Counted from the stretch's first letter, positions 7,946 to 17,759 are shown. The stretch is DNA of 36,649 nt from Gammaproteobacteria bacterium (GCA_021647505.1 JAKIUN010000037.1:1-36649); one strand, 5' to 3'. Notes: generated by a model not told the origin, from the sequence alone. A program made the numbers and translations.

Positions 7946-10646
7946 ATCGTATTTTTTCAGGGCCTGTCTATTGGCTTTTGTCATTGCAACGCTGGTTGGG
8001 TGTGGCGGCGGCAGCAAGAATCCTGAAGATATTATTGGCACCGGAATCCAGGGCACCGCTGCTACGGGTGCCGCGATTGCCAATGCAACAATAACCGTTA
8101 AATCAAAAAGTGGCGCCACTCAATCAGATATTTCTGATGCGAATGGCAAATTCAAGGTCGGTGATCTGGCCGATGACGGCCCTTACCTGCTGCGGGTAGA
8201 TAAGGGTAACGAAGATTTTCTTTATAGTGTTGCGCACAGCAATAATACCTCCACTATTCGCCGAAATATTCATCCCTATACCGATTTGATAGTCAGAAAT
8301 TGGTTCAAAAAACAGGGCCTGGATCTTGACGCAGTATTTGCCGGCGCGGGTGCTATCACCGATATGCCGACTCAGGCGGAAGTGGATGACATCAAGGATG
8401 AAATCCATGCCATTGTCGCGCAAGTGCTGGATCGGAATGGTGTCGTTGCAGGAGATGTCGATTTATTGTCCACATCCTTTGATGCCGATAGTACTGGCTT
8501 TGATGGCTTTCTTGATAATAGCTCGGTTGTTATCAATAACGATCAAATCGCGATTATCATCACTGACCCGGTGACCAGCATTCAAAACCTGATTATCAAT
8601 GGCGTCAATCTCGATATTGACTTCAAGTCAGATGTGGATGCTGCACCAACGACACCGGGTAACTTACGTGCCTTATCTACCTTGCCTGCAAGTACTGGCG
8701 AAATTGTTGTTGTCTGGGATGCCTCAACAGATGATAAAGGCGTGGCGGGGTATAACGTCTATCGCAATAGCGATCTGATAGGTACGACACCGTATCCAGT
8801 GTACCGTGATACAGGTTTAAAGCCTGATACCAACTATAGTTATGAAGTGGAAGCCATTGATGGTCGAGGTCAAGTATCCGGCAAAACAACGGCGACAACG
8901 CCCATTGTGCTGGGTATACCGGATACCAAGGCGCCACCGATATCCACCGACCTGCAGGCCAGTGCCGATGACAGCAGTGCAACACTGAGTTGGTCGCAAG
9001 CACAAATCGATGATGTGGTTGGATTCCGTATTTTCCGTGGCGCGAGGGAGAATGCGAAAATGCTGGTTGCCACGGTGACTTCAACAGGCTATACCGATTT
9101 GTACCTGACCAGTGCAACAGAATACTGTTATCGCATTGAAACCTATGATGCGGCAGGTAATACATCCGATCCCAGCAAAGAAAAGTGCACAACAACTAGT
9201 GGTGTAACGCCAAACCCGTCCAGCGTTTCATTCTCTGCCGCGACTTATACCGTGGCAGAAGATATTGCCAGCATCACTATTACAGTGAATCGTGCAGGTG
9301 ATATTTCTGAAGCCATCAGTGTGGATTATGCCGCCAGTAATGGCACGGCGGTTGATGGTGAAGACTTCTCGGTGACTTCAGGGACGCTGAACTGGGCAGC
9401 GACTGATAGCAACGCAAAGACATTTGACGTACAAATTATCTCAGACAGCGCAACGGAAGGAGATGAGACCGTTAATCTGGCACTGTCCAGCCCGTCGGCA
9501 AATACAAGCTTGGGAACCAATACAACAGCCGTGCTGACAATTATTGATATTATTGTGGGTGTTTGTAATGGTGAAATTACGGCTCGTAATATCGATGTTG
9601 ATACAACACTAAGTGAGTCCTGTTATAAAGTGCCGAATGGTATTTCTGTAAATAGTCCTGCAAAGCTGACGATTGATCCAGGTGTTAGATTGGAGTTTGC
9701 TGCGGGCACAGATCTTGTGGTGAATCAAGGAGCATCGTTATATGCTGTTGGTACAGTTGCAGAGGAGATTATTTTTACTGCTCTAGATGCAATGCCCGGT
9801 TATTGGAGAGGTATTCGGTTTAATCGGAGCAACAGTCTCGACAATCAGCTGGATTATGTGACGGTTGAATACGGCGTGACTAATATCGGTATTGAGTCAG
9901 CGCAATACGACCCCTCGCGTCTCGGGATGAAAAATACCACTTTGCGCTACGCCAGTAATTTAGGGATGAATATCGATGACAGTCGTGTTTTACTGAATGC
10001 TTTTGAGAGCAATACTCTGAGGTCAAATGATCGCCCTGTTAGACTGCCTGCTGAGAAGATTGGGGCGCTGGGCAAGGATAGCCGTTATAGCGGTAATACA
10101 GATGACCGGATTTATGTCTTCAATGAAACAAGCATTGGTGTTGTTACAGCACAAACATGGCAAAAACTGGATGTGCCTTACTATATGTATAGCGGTGGAG
10201 ATATCATTCCATACACCGTTAATGAGGCATTAACTTTGGAGGCGGGTGTTTCTCTTATATTTAATTCAAATGCTCGCTTATCTGTAAATGAGTCTGGATC
10301 ATTGAAAGCAATTGGCACAGCCGCCGAGCCAATTCTGTTCACCGGGCTTGTAGAAATGCCGGGCTACTGGAGGGGTATTCGGTTTAATCGGAGCAACAGT
10401 CTCGACAATCAGCTGGATTATGTGACGGTTGAATATGCGGGTGGGGGAGGTAGTGAAGGAAATATCGTGTTAGCTTGTATCTCCTCTCCTTTTTATCCTA
10501 CACGTTTGAGCGTGATCAACAGCACCATAAAAGACAGCTTTAGCTGGGGGATATATACACAATATCCGGCAGATGGTTGCAACATTATTACGTTAACTGA
10601 TAATGCCTATAGTAACAATGCATCAGGCAATGTGAATATTCCCTAA
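7920..10646 (+). CDS. Large multidomain surface lipoprotein (FN3, Calx-beta, beta-helix)
   Basis: I choose the GTG at 7920, giving 908 residues, because AAGGAGAG (7907-7914) sits correctly before it and it places a lipoprotein signal with LVGC (Cys28) at the N-terminus. Domains in order: a carboxypeptidase-regulatory-like beta domain (about 35-100), a helical linker, two fibronectin type III domains (about 242-325 and 336-425), a Calx-beta domain (about 430-545), and two beta-helix-like repeat units (about 575-908). Both units share 'MPGYWRGIRFNRSNSLDN'. No catalytic site is visible, so an adhesive or structural surface role is likely. It is translationally coupled to DUF6502 and followed by a terminator at 10707. 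GC content is visibly lower than in the flanking peptidase-barrel genes. Confidence 0.8.
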   Translation: MSHLKVKSKSYFFRACLLAFVIATLVGCGGGSKNPEDIIGTGIQGTAATGAAIANATITVKSKSGATQSDISDANGKFKVGDLADDGPYLLRVDKGNEDFLYSVAHSNNTSTIRRNIHPYTDLIVRNWFKKQGLDLDAVFAGAGAITDMPTQAEVDDIKDEIHAIVAQVLDRNGVVAGDVDLLSTSFDADSTGFDGFLDNSSVVINNDQIAIIITDPVTSIQNLIINGVNLDIDFKSDVDAAPTTPGNLRALSTLPASTGEIVVVWDASTDDKGVAGYNVYRNSDLIGTTPYPVYRDTGLKPDTNYSYEVEAIDGRGQVSGKTTATTPIVLGIPDTKAPPISTDLQASADDSSATLSWSQAQIDDVVGFRIFRGARENAKMLVATVTSTGYTDLYLTSATEYCYRIETYDAAGNTSDPSKEKCTTTSGVTPNPSSVSFSAATYTVAEDIASITITVNRAGDISEAISVDYAASNGTAVDGEDFSVTSGTLNWAATDSNAKTFDVQIISDSATEGDETVNLALSSPSANTSLGTNTTAVLTIIDIIVGVCNGEITARNIDVDTTLSESCYKVPNGISVNSPAKLTIDPGVRLEFAAGTDLVVNQGASLYAVGTVAEEIIFTALDAMPGYWRGIRFNRSNSLDNQLDYVTVEYGVTNIGIESAQYDPSRLGMKNTTLRYASNLGMNIDDSRVLLNAFESNTLRSNDRPVRLPAEKIGALGKDSRYSGNTDDRIYVFNETSIGVVTAQTWQKLDVPYYMYSGGDIIPYTVNEALTLEAGVSLIFNSNARLSVNESGSLKAIGTAAEPILFTGLVEMPGYWRGIRFNRSNSLDNQLDYVTVEYAGGGGSEGNIVLACISSPFYPTRLSVINSTIKDSFSWGIYTQYPADGCNIITLTDNAYSNNASGNVNIP
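9810..9871 (+). repeat. 62-bp exact direct repeat, copy 1
   Basis: This stretch inside the surface lipoprotein gene is identical base for base to 10374-10435. It encodes the shared GIRFNRSNSLDNQLDYVTVE segment of the two beta-helix units. The surrounding parts of the units have diverged at both DNA and protein level. Confidence 0.9.
10374..10435 (+). repeat. 62-bp exact direct repeat, copy 2
   Basis: The second copy is identical to 9810-9871 and in the same reading frame. The copies are 564 bases apart (188 codons), so recombination between them would delete or duplicate one unit without a frameshift. Confidence 0.9.
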
Positions 10647-10706
10647 CCATGCCAGAAAAAGTAATGGAGTACGGAAACAAAGGTTGACATGGAATCTCAT
10701 AAACAC

Positions 10707-10734
10707 GCGGGGGACATTCCGCCCCCGCATTTTT
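10707..10734 (+). terminator. Intrinsic terminator after the surface lipoprotein gene
   Basis: GCGGGGG (10707-10713) pairs with CCCCCGC (10722-10728) across an 8-base loop and is followed by ATTTTTATT. It lies 60 bases after the lipoprotein stop and 30 bases before the next start, so the small lipoprotein is either separately transcribed or reached by read-through. Confidence 0.8.
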
Positions 10735-10763
10735 ATTCAGAAATAGTTCAAGAGGCTTATGAA

Positions 10764-11300
10764 ATGAAGTCACATAATCATTTTTACTCAAAAGAGTTTG
10801 TTTTCAAGTTAATCAGTACCACGCTGTTTACTATGGCGTTGGTCGCCTGTGGCGGGGGAGATGAGCCTGAGAATAACACGGGAGGGAACGGGCCAGTAAA
10901 TGGTGGCAGTAAAACCGAACTGGAAGGCACATGGAAAAACTGCTTTAGTGGTCGCGCATCCAGTGCTAGTACAGCATATACTTTTTCAGGATCAAGCTTC
11001 AGTCTCATAAAAGAGCGTTATACGGATTCAAACTGTTCAGACAAGGATATAACGATGCTCTCTGTCACCGGAATATTTGAGATCAAAAGCTCAATAACTA
11101 CCGATAGTGGCGCTTCCGCAAAAGAGATTGATTTTCATCACCTGACCGGGTACGAGTTTAATCAGCAACCTAAATTTTATAACATTTTCCTGATGGATAA
11201 TGATAATTTGTATTGGGGAGATGGCTTGACCGGAGATACAGCTTCCGTGGATCAGCGGCCAACTGATATTAGTTATACGCTACCCTATGTTTCCGAATAG
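10764..11300 (+). CDS. Small lipoprotein of unknown function
   Basis: Starting at the ATG at 10764 (AAGAGG about 10 bases upstream), the product has 178 residues with a signal and a lipobox LVAC (Cys29). A flexible Gly/Asn/Pro linker ('GGGDEPENNTGGNGPVNGG') follows. The mature part begins 'ELEGTWKNCF' and holds alternating polar strands with cysteines at 'WKNCF' and 'DSNCSDK', which could pair as a disulfide. This looks like a small lipocalin-like or other beta-barrel/sandwich domain ('EGTWK...' is a common opening), but I recognise no family. It lies between the large surface lipoprotein and the second peptidase-barrel gene, all in the same direction, so it may be a substrate or partner of that system. 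Confidence 0.7.
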   Translation: MKSHNHFYSKEFVFKLISTTLFTMALVACGGGDEPENNTGGNGPVNGGSKTELEGTWKNCFSGRASSASTAYTFSGSSFSLIKERYTDSNCSDKDITMLSVTGIFEIKSSITTDSGASAKEIDFHHLTGYEFNQQPKFYNIFLMDNDNLYWGDGLTGDTASVDQRPTDISYTLPYVSE

Positions 11301-11301
11301 C

Positions 11302-11340
11302 GGGGTTGATTATTCTGTCCTGCTTCGGTCAATCCCTTTT
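11302..11340 (+). terminator. Possible intrinsic terminator after the small lipoprotein gene
   Basis: GGGGTTGA (11302-11309) can pair with TCAATCCC (11329-11336), with one G-U pair and a 19-base loop, followed by TTTT. The loop is long, so this is a moderate call. Confidence 0.4.
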
Positions 11341-11368
11341 CCGGAAACAATAAAATGCACGAAACCTG

Positions 11369-14269
11369 ATGAAATACATTTCCGTATTTCATTTTTTAAG
11401 AACGATTTTACAGCCCCAATCCGCTTCTGGTGAATTGGGGTATTTTGCGTTACGAGCAATCATAATCCTCGGCGTGTCGTTGTTTGCAATGTCCTCCGCC
11501 ATGTCCGCAACCTTGCATGATCCCGCATTGAACTGGCAGACCTTGCATACAGAACATTTCGCCATTCACTTCCATGATGGTGAACAATCGATGGCTGAAG
11601 AGCTGGCGGTGATCGCCGAGCGTACCCACCAAATCCTGTCCAAACAGTTGCAATGGACTCCTGCGGGCAAGACCGATGTGGTACTCACCGACCGCATGGA
11701 TTTCAGCAATGGCTGGGCGACCCCGGTACCCCGAAATCACATCACGCTCATCACCACACCACCAGTATCGGTAGAAGACTATCATCACTGGATGGAGTTG
11801 CTGTTTATCCATGAATACACGCATATATTGCATCTGGATAAAAAAGAGGGCCTGCCAAAACGGCTTCAGGTGCTGTTTGGTCGTCTGCCGGTTTTGTTCC
11901 CCAATGTCTTGCAGCCCGGCTGGCTGAAGGAAGGCCTGGCCACGTACATGGAAACCGATAGGGATAACGGTATTGGCCGTGGTCAGAGTAGTTTGTACCG
12001 AACCATGATGCGCCTGGAATGGCAGAATGGCATCAAGCCTTTGTCCCAGGTCAGCGCCGGTACCACCGACTGGCCAGCCGGCACGACCGCCTACTTGTAT
12101 GGGGTGTATTTCTATCAGTTTCTCGCTGATCGCTATGGCAGGGAAAGTATCCAGCAACTGATTAACGGCTATAGCGACAACATCATTCCCTTCATGTTGA
12201 ACACCAATACCCGGCAGGTGCTGGGTAAAAATCTGGCCACCCTGTGGCAGGAGTTTGATCAATATCTGGCCGAAGAATTCAGTGGCCAACTGGAATTGCT
12301 GGAAAAAAGTGGCGCGGGTTCCGGCCGGCGCCTGACCACCGACGCCTACCGCAGTGGACGGCCTCAAGTATTGCCTAATGGTGATGTGCTGTATGTTCAG
12401 GATCGGATCTACAATTGGCCGCGATTGATGCGTCTGTCTGCCGCTGATGGACTGGCCCACGAAATCGCCGAGGTGCGGGGTCTTGTTTTCGACGTCCATC
12501 CTGCGGCGGGTATTCTGTTGATCCAAACCGAATTGTCAAACAATACCAATCGCTTCAACGACATCTACCTGATCAATCTGGAAGATGGCAGTGAGATACG
12601 TCTGACCGAAGGTGGGCGTTACCGTTATGCCATCTGGGGCCAGGATGCCCGATACATCCTCGCCGTACATTATGAACTGGGCAGGCACAGCCTACACCGC
12701 CTCGATCGACAGGGTCGGTATCTTGAAACCCTGTGGCAGGGGGAGGATGCCAGCGTCATCGCTGGGGTTGATCTTTCTCCGGATGGCGCAACCCTGGTCG
12801 CTGCCGTATGGCGCCCAGGCAGTCGCTGGAATCTTGAACTGTTTGATATGGGGTTGGGTGCATGGCAAAAGCTCACTCATACAGCGGCCATTGAGGCTCA
12901 ACCCCGGTTCAGTCCCGACGGCGGCGCTATCCTGTTCAGCGCCGACTATGAGGATGTCTACAATATCCACCGTATTGATTTGCAGGACAGGCAGCTCACT
13001 CGCTTGACCCACCTGACCGGTGGCGGTTTTTATCCGGCCCTCTCAATGGATGGCCGGACCCTGTACTACAATAATCTGGGGACAGGGGGCGTCGATCTGC
13101 ATAGTCAGCCAGTGGGGGATTATCCACTGGCGGCGACCATCAAGATATCCCGCGATGTCCCACAGCAGCACGAAGCACTGACCGAGTTTGATATCAGTGA
13201 TTACCGGCCCGGCAGGCACATAATGCCGGGCTGGTGGTTCCCTTATCTTCTGGTCGATAGTCAGGAAGTGGAGGCCGGGGTTTATACCTCCGCCAATGAT
13301 CCTCTGTGGCGTCATAACCTGCAATTATTGCTGGCCGCCAATCTTAAACACCAGCTGCCAGCGGGCTATATCGATTACCGTTACGACCGCTGGCAACCCA
13401 TTCTTCAGTTCTACATCAGCCGGGAGCACGGATATTACCGGAATAGCGCCGATGAATTGCTGCGTATTCGCAGTGAAGATACATTGTTGCTGGCCATCGA
13501 ACGCCCTTTCCTCAAGGTGTTACGGCGTTGGTCACTGCATGCCGGCCTGATTTTCGAACGAACACAGGATAGCGTCCGCGCCTCTGGCGTGGCGAGGTGG
13601 CGTGACACCAAGCAAGGCATGGTCGGGGTGGCGCTGAGTTATGATGATACGGTTCGTTATCCGCTGTCCATTAGCCGCAATGACGGACGCGTGATCAATC
13701 TGGTGGTGGAAGACAGTGATATTATGGACGGTGATTTCAGCGGCAGGGTGGCGCGCCTGGATTGGCGTGAATTTATCCATATCGGAGAGCAGCAATCCCT
13801 GGCGTTGCAGTTTTCCGCCGGACAAGGTGGCGTGGATACCTCGCCCTTCAGGCTGGGTGGTACTTTTGGTGACAGCATTACTCTGCCGGGTAATCCGGGG
13901 ACATCCTCACCCTTCAATAAACGTAAATTTCCACTGCGGGGATATCCTCAGGGCCTGAATATTCTTACGGGTGAAAACATGCTGCTGCTCAATGCAGAAT
14001 GGCGCTTTCCGTTGCACCGCACAGGGCGCACCCTGATGTCGCCGCCAGTGGGCATCCAGCAGTTATCCGGTAAAGTGTTCTATAACACCGGTACCGCCTG
14101 GAAAGGGGGTTATGGTCAGGAAAACAGGTTTAGCGGCGCAGGGATTGAACTGGAGGCCGATGTGATTCTTGGTTATCTGTTGCCGATGACCCTGCGTGTC
14201 GGGTTTGCCTCGGGATTTGATTTTGGCGGTGAAAACCAAGCCTATTTGAGTCTCGAACGCTCGTTTTAG
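11369..14269 (+). CDS. Outer-membrane metallopeptidase-propeller-barrel protein (paralog 2)
   Basis: This 966-residue protein is the paralog of the gene at 3990-6836, on the opposite strand and with the same domain order. The signal segment lies unusually deep (residues 25-47, ending in SAMSA), so the true start could be a TTG near 11438. The peptidase domain has HEYTH at 148-152 and 'KEGLATYMETD' with Glu188; the propeller has repeats ending 'FSPDGGAILFSADYEDVYNIH'; the barrel has 'FRLGGTFGD', 'FPLRGYPQG', 'NAEWRFPL' and ends in ERSF. All putative zinc ligands are kept in both copies, so both are probably active enzymes, not decayed duplicates. It follows the two lipoprotein genes in the same direction, suggesting it acts on, or exports, them. 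No substrate is known. Confidence 0.8.
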   Translation: MKYISVFHFLRTILQPQSASGELGYFALRAIIILGVSLFAMSSAMSATLHDPALNWQTLHTEHFAIHFHDGEQSMAEELAVIAERTHQILSKQLQWTPAGKTDVVLTDRMDFSNGWATPVPRNHITLITTPPVSVEDYHHWMELLFIHEYTHILHLDKKEGLPKRLQVLFGRLPVLFPNVLQPGWLKEGLATYMETDRDNGIGRGQSSLYRTMMRLEWQNGIKPLSQVSAGTTDWPAGTTAYLYGVYFYQFLADRYGRESIQQLINGYSDNIIPFMLNTNTRQVLGKNLATLWQEFDQYLAEEFSGQLELLEKSGAGSGRRLTTDAYRSGRPQVLPNGDVLYVQDRIYNWPRLMRLSAADGLAHEIAEVRGLVFDVHPAAGILLIQTELSNNTNRFNDIYLINLEDGSEIRLTEGGRYRYAIWGQDARYILAVHYELGRHSLHRLDRQGRYLETLWQGEDASVIAGVDLSPDGATLVAAVWRPGSRWNLELFDMGLGAWQKLTHTAAIEAQPRFSPDGGAILFSADYEDVYNIHRIDLQDRQLTRLTHLTGGGFYPALSMDGRTLYYNNLGTGGVDLHSQPVGDYPLAATIKISRDVPQQHEALTEFDISDYRPGRHIMPGWWFPYLLVDSQEVEAGVYTSANDPLWRHNLQLLLAANLKHQLPAGYIDYRYDRWQPILQFYISREHGYYRNSADELLRIRSEDTLLLAIERPFLKVLRRWSLHAGLIFERTQDSVRASGVARWRDTKQGMVGVALSYDDTVRYPLSISRNDGRVINLVVEDSDIMDGDFSGRVARLDWREFIHIGEQQSLALQFSAGQGGVDTSPFRLGGTFGDSITLPGNPGTSSPFNKRKFPLRGYPQGLNILTGENMLLLNAEWRFPLHRTGRTLMSPPVGIQQLSGKVFYNTGTAWKGGYGQENRFSGAGIELEADVILGYLLPMTLRVGFASGFDFGGENQAYLSLERSF

Positions 14270-14328
14270 CGCTGAGTTGTCCGCTGGCTCCTCGCCGTTT
14301 CAAGTGGATTGACGTTAGTTAAGTTGGT

Positions 14329-17300
14329 TCAAATTTTGTGTTGCCGGGTATCGGCTGCCCCCATGAAGGTGCGGTACAGCAGCGGAATGACAAACAGTGT
14401 CAGCACGGTAGAGAAGGCCAGCCCCCAGACGATGGCGGAGGCCACCGGCCCCCACACCAGTGATTTGCCGGCCAGTCCGGTGGCCAGTGAGAACAGCCCG
14501 GCGATGGTGGTCAGTGAGGTGATAATGATGGGGATCACGCGCCGCCGTGCGGCATAGATGATGGCATGTTGCACGCTCATGCCGCTGGCGAGGCGGGTGT
14601 TGGCGGCGTCGATCATGACGATGGCGGCATTTACTGCGATGCCGGCCAGGGCCACTACGCCGTACAAGGTGTACAGACTCAACGGGTTATGGGTGACGGC
14701 GAGGCCAAATACGACGCCGATGAAGGCCAGCGGTACGGTGGCAAGGATCATGAAGGGTTGCCAGTAACTGCGGAACTGACTACCGAGGATCAGGTAAATC
14801 AGGCCGACGCCGAACAGGAATAGTGAGGCCATGGCATCGAGGCTTTCCTGGATGTCATCCAGTTCGCCGGAGAATTCCAGATCCACGCCCGGGTACTGTG
14901 TGTGCAGGGTCTGCCATTTTTCCTGTATCTGCCGATTGACAGTGACCGTGTCCATCTGTGTCTGATCCAGCTCCGCTTGCAGGGTGATGGCGCGGCGGAA
15001 ATTGTAGTGGCGGATATAGGCCTTGCCGGCGCCACTGCTGACGTGCACCAGTTCGCCTAACGGGATTTCGCGGGCCTGTTGTGCCGTGCCCTCGGGCAGG
15101 GCGATGGGCTGGCGCAGCGCCTCGTCGATGCTGTCGACGGTGAGCGGCTGGGCGCGCACCCGCACTTCGACCTTTTCACCCTGATCCTGCATGCTGGCGA
15201 CCACCTCGCCATCGAACAGCAGGCGGATGTCGCGCATGACATCGCTGGTGCGCAGGCCGGTGCGTTGCAGGGCATCGGTGTTGAGGCGCAGACGTAGCTC
15301 GGGCTTGCCTTCGCTGTCGTCGTCGCGGATGTCATGTACGGCGGGCATGGCCTCCAGCTCGCGCCACAGGGCGTCGGTGGCGGCGCGCAGCTCGTTAAAA
15401 TTGTCGCCGCGTACCTTGACGTTGATGGGGCTGGAGGTGGGTGGGCCGGGTTTGATGACGAAGAAGTTGACACGGTTTGGCCCTGACACAGCCATCACAT
15501 CGGCGCGCATGGCGTCGATGATTTCGTCGATGGTGCGTGTCTGGTTGTGACCCGGGTTGAGGCTGAAGGCGATCTGGCCGTACTGATCGCCAAAATAGGG
15601 TGCCATCTCCGTGAACATCTGCCCAGCTACGGAAATGATGCCGCGCGTATCATTATCTTCGAGGTGTTCGCGTGCCTTGCCTTCGATTTCAAGCAGGGTG
15701 TCCATGGTTGTTTCAAGGGATGTGCCGGGCGGCATCTGCACATTGACGTAGAATAGCCGTGAGGGATCGAAGGCGAAGAACTGTACCCGCACCTGACCGC
15801 TGGCGAGCAGACCCAGCGCCGCCACCAGCAGCAGGCCGATGATACCCAGTGAGCGCTTGGGATAACGCAGCACGCGGATCAGCAGGCGGCAGTAGGTGAT
15901 GCGCACCCAGTGGGTGAAGCGCACGCGCAGGGCTTGCAGGCGGGAGGTTTTTTTGAAATTAACGCGGGCGGCGCTGATGTGTACCGGCAGCATCCAGAAG
16001 GCCTCGATGAGGCTGATGGCCAGCGCGACCGAGACGACGAAGGGGATGATGAACATGAAGTCACCTATCAGCCCCGGCATGAGCATCAGTGGCAGGAAGG
16101 CCGCCATGGTGGTTAATACCGAGGAGGTGACGGGCTTGAACACCTCGCGCAGGGCATCAATCGCGGCATCCAGCGCCTGGGCACCGCGCTGCAAGCGGTA
16201 ATAGATGGCCTCGACCACCACCACGGCGTCATCCACCAACATGCCCAGCACGATAACGATGCCCAGCAGTACGGACTGATTGAGTGTTTCACCGATACTG
16301 TTGAGCAGCAGAAAAGTCGCGGCGAGTGTGAAGGGGATGCCGATGCCGATGAAGACGGCGATGTGTCCACCGAGAAAAATCCATGTCACCAGCACCACCA
16401 GCAGCAGACCCAGCGCTGCGTTGTTCTGCATGATACGCAGGGCGTCGCGGGTAGCGACGGTCTGATCGTCGAGCAGTTTCAGCTCCAGTCCCAGGGGGGC
16501 GAGAGTCGGGTTTTTTGCGGTGATGTAGTCTTCGACGCGTTGTACCAGCTCCAGGGTGTTGGCGTTGGTTTTTTTGGTCACCGAGAGAAGCACGGCGGGT
16601 TTGCCTTCGTGCATGGCCAGCTTGGTGCTCTTTTCGCGCACGCGCTGGACGCTGGCCAGTTCGCCAATCGGTGTATTGCCGCTGCTGGTGCTGACCGGCA
16701 GGCGGGCGATCCGCCCGGGGTCGCTGCTGGTGCCGATCAGTCGTACCAGCCAGGATTGCTCACCGACCCGCAGCTCGCCGGCGGAGACATCGCGGAAGTG
16801 GGCGCGTACCGTGTCGGCTAGCTGGGTGGGGGTAACGCCGTAGCTGCGCAACAGCTCGGGGTCGAATTCGATCTGAATCTCTGGATCCTGCAGACCGGCG
16901 GGACCTGTGGTGTCGACGCCACGCAGACGGTCGATGTCGTCGCGGATATTGCGTGCCGCGCGGCGCAGGGTTTCGTCGTTGGCCATGCCGTGCAGCACCA
17001 CCATCGCCGTGGGGAATTGGCTGGCGGTGGTGAATTCCATCACGAAAGGTTCACTGGCCTCATCGGGCAGATCGGTGTTGGCCTTGTTCTGTACCTCGCG
17101 ACGCAGGTCGGAGAGGCGTTTGTCGAACAGGCGTTCGTCGATGTCGTCGAAGCGTACGCTGATGTCGGATATGCCTTCGCGGGTATTACTGATGACGAAC
17201 TTGACGTCGGACAACCCCTGCAGGGCGTCTTCCAGTGGCTGCGTGATCAGCTTTTCGACATCCTCCGTGGATGCCCCGGGCAGGGCCGTGACCACGGCTA

Positions 17301-17433
17301 CCCAGTTGAAATTGATTTCAGGATCCTGGGCGCGGGGTAACTGGAAATAGCTGAGCGTGCCGACCAGTAGAATGACCACGAAGGTGGCATTGGCGAGGAC
17401 GTGATTTTGCAGAAAGTTGCGCAAGAAGCTCAT
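14329..17433 (-). CDS. RND-family efflux transporter, HAE1-like inner-membrane subunit
   Basis: The 1034-residue length and topology fit AcrB/MexF-type pumps: an N-terminal membrane helix (about 14-33), a large periplasmic loop, helices from about residue 340, a second periplasmic loop, and a final helix cluster (about 850-1025). The proton-relay pair Asp401-Asp402 sits in 'LGMLVDDAVVVVEAIYYR', as in hydrophobe/amphiphile RND pumps. TM10 reads 'VVALAGIAVNAAIVMIDAANTR', the usual late motif. The partner adaptor gene is upstream on the same strand, but 334 bases away with an oppositely oriented small gene between them. No TolC-like channel gene is in the window. The substrate cannot be read from the sequence; drug or solvent export is the family default. 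Confidence 0.92.
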   Translation of the reverse strand: MSFLRNFLQNHVLANATFVVILLVGTLSYFQLPRAQDPEINFNWVAVVTALPGASTEDVEKLITQPLEDALQGLSDVKFVISNTREGISDISVRFDDIDERLFDKRLSDLRREVQNKANTDLPDEASEPFVMEFTTASQFPTAMVVLHGMANDETLRRAARNIRDDIDRLRGVDTTGPAGLQDPEIQIEFDPELLRSYGVTPTQLADTVRAHFRDVSAGELRVGEQSWLVRLIGTSSDPGRIARLPVSTSSGNTPIGELASVQRVREKSTKLAMHEGKPAVLLSVTKKTNANTLELVQRVEDYITAKNPTLAPLGLELKLLDDQTVATRDALRIMQNNAALGLLLVVLVTWIFLGGHIAVFIGIGIPFTLAATFLLLNSIGETLNQSVLLGIVIVLGMLVDDAVVVVEAIYYRLQRGAQALDAAIDALREVFKPVTSSVLTTMAAFLPLMLMPGLIGDFMFIIPFVVSVALAISLIEAFWMLPVHISAARVNFKKTSRLQALRVRFTHWVRITYCRLLIRVLRYPKRSLGIIGLLLVAALGLLASGQVRVQFFAFDPSRLFYVNVQMPPGTSLETTMDTLLEIEGKAREHLEDNDTRGIISVAGQMFTEMAPYFGDQYGQIAFSLNPGHNQTRTIDEIIDAMRADVMAVSGPNRVNFFVIKPGPPTSSPINVKVRGDNFNELRAATDALWRELEAMPAVHDIRDDDSEGKPELRLRLNTDALQRTGLRTSDVMRDIRLLFDGEVVASMQDQGEKVEVRVRAQPLTVDSIDEALRQPIALPEGTAQQAREIPLGELVHVSSGAGKAYIRHYNFRRAITLQAELDQTQMDTVTVNRQIQEKWQTLHTQYPGVDLEFSGELDDIQESLDAMASLFLFGVGLIYLILGSQFRSYWQPFMILATVPLAFIGVVFGLAVTHNPLSLYTLYGVVALAGIAVNAAIVMIDAANTRLASGMSVQHAIIYAARRRVIPIIITSLTTIAGLFSLATGLAGKSLVWGPVASAIVWGLAFSTVLTLFVIPLLYRTFMGAADTRQHKI

Positions 17434-17537
17434 GGTGTTGAGTGATTCGTCATCAAATCTTCACGCGACTGTAATCTGCAGGTCACACGCGTTGCAGATA
17501 CTGGCTTTGCCAACCGCAATCGACGAGGACAAAAATC

Positions 17538-17759
17538 ATGATCTTCTTTATCAAGGAATGGCCTAATCGCACCGCCACTCTGATGGCCGACAATGGCGCC
17601 GTGCTGTGGACGTTTCACAGCGTGGCCGAGGCACGCAAGGTGTGCGAGGAGTGGTACAAGGCGCGGGGTGAGCCGGCGGATTACCAGATCTATGCCTTGC
17701 AAGATCCCGGGCAGGGCGCCATGCAGGATCCCTCCTGTGCAACTTGCGCCATCGGCTAG
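17538..17759 (+). CDS. Small conserved-looking protein with C-terminal CxxC
   Basis: This 73-residue frame begins with ATG at 17538, with GAGGA about 8 bases upstream. It is soluble, with 'MIFFIKEWPNRTATLMADNG' forming two likely strands, a helix 'SVAEARKVCEEWYKARG', and a C-terminal 'DPSCATCAIG' that could bind metal or be redox-active. I recognise no family. It lies on the plus strand in the 334-base gap between the minus-strand adaptor and RND genes and does not overlap either. A good ribosome binding site and protein-like composition support it being real. Confidence 0.6.
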   Translation: MIFFIKEWPNRTATLMADNGAVLWTFHSVAEARKVCEEWYKARGEPADYQIYALQDPGQGAMQDPSCATCAIG

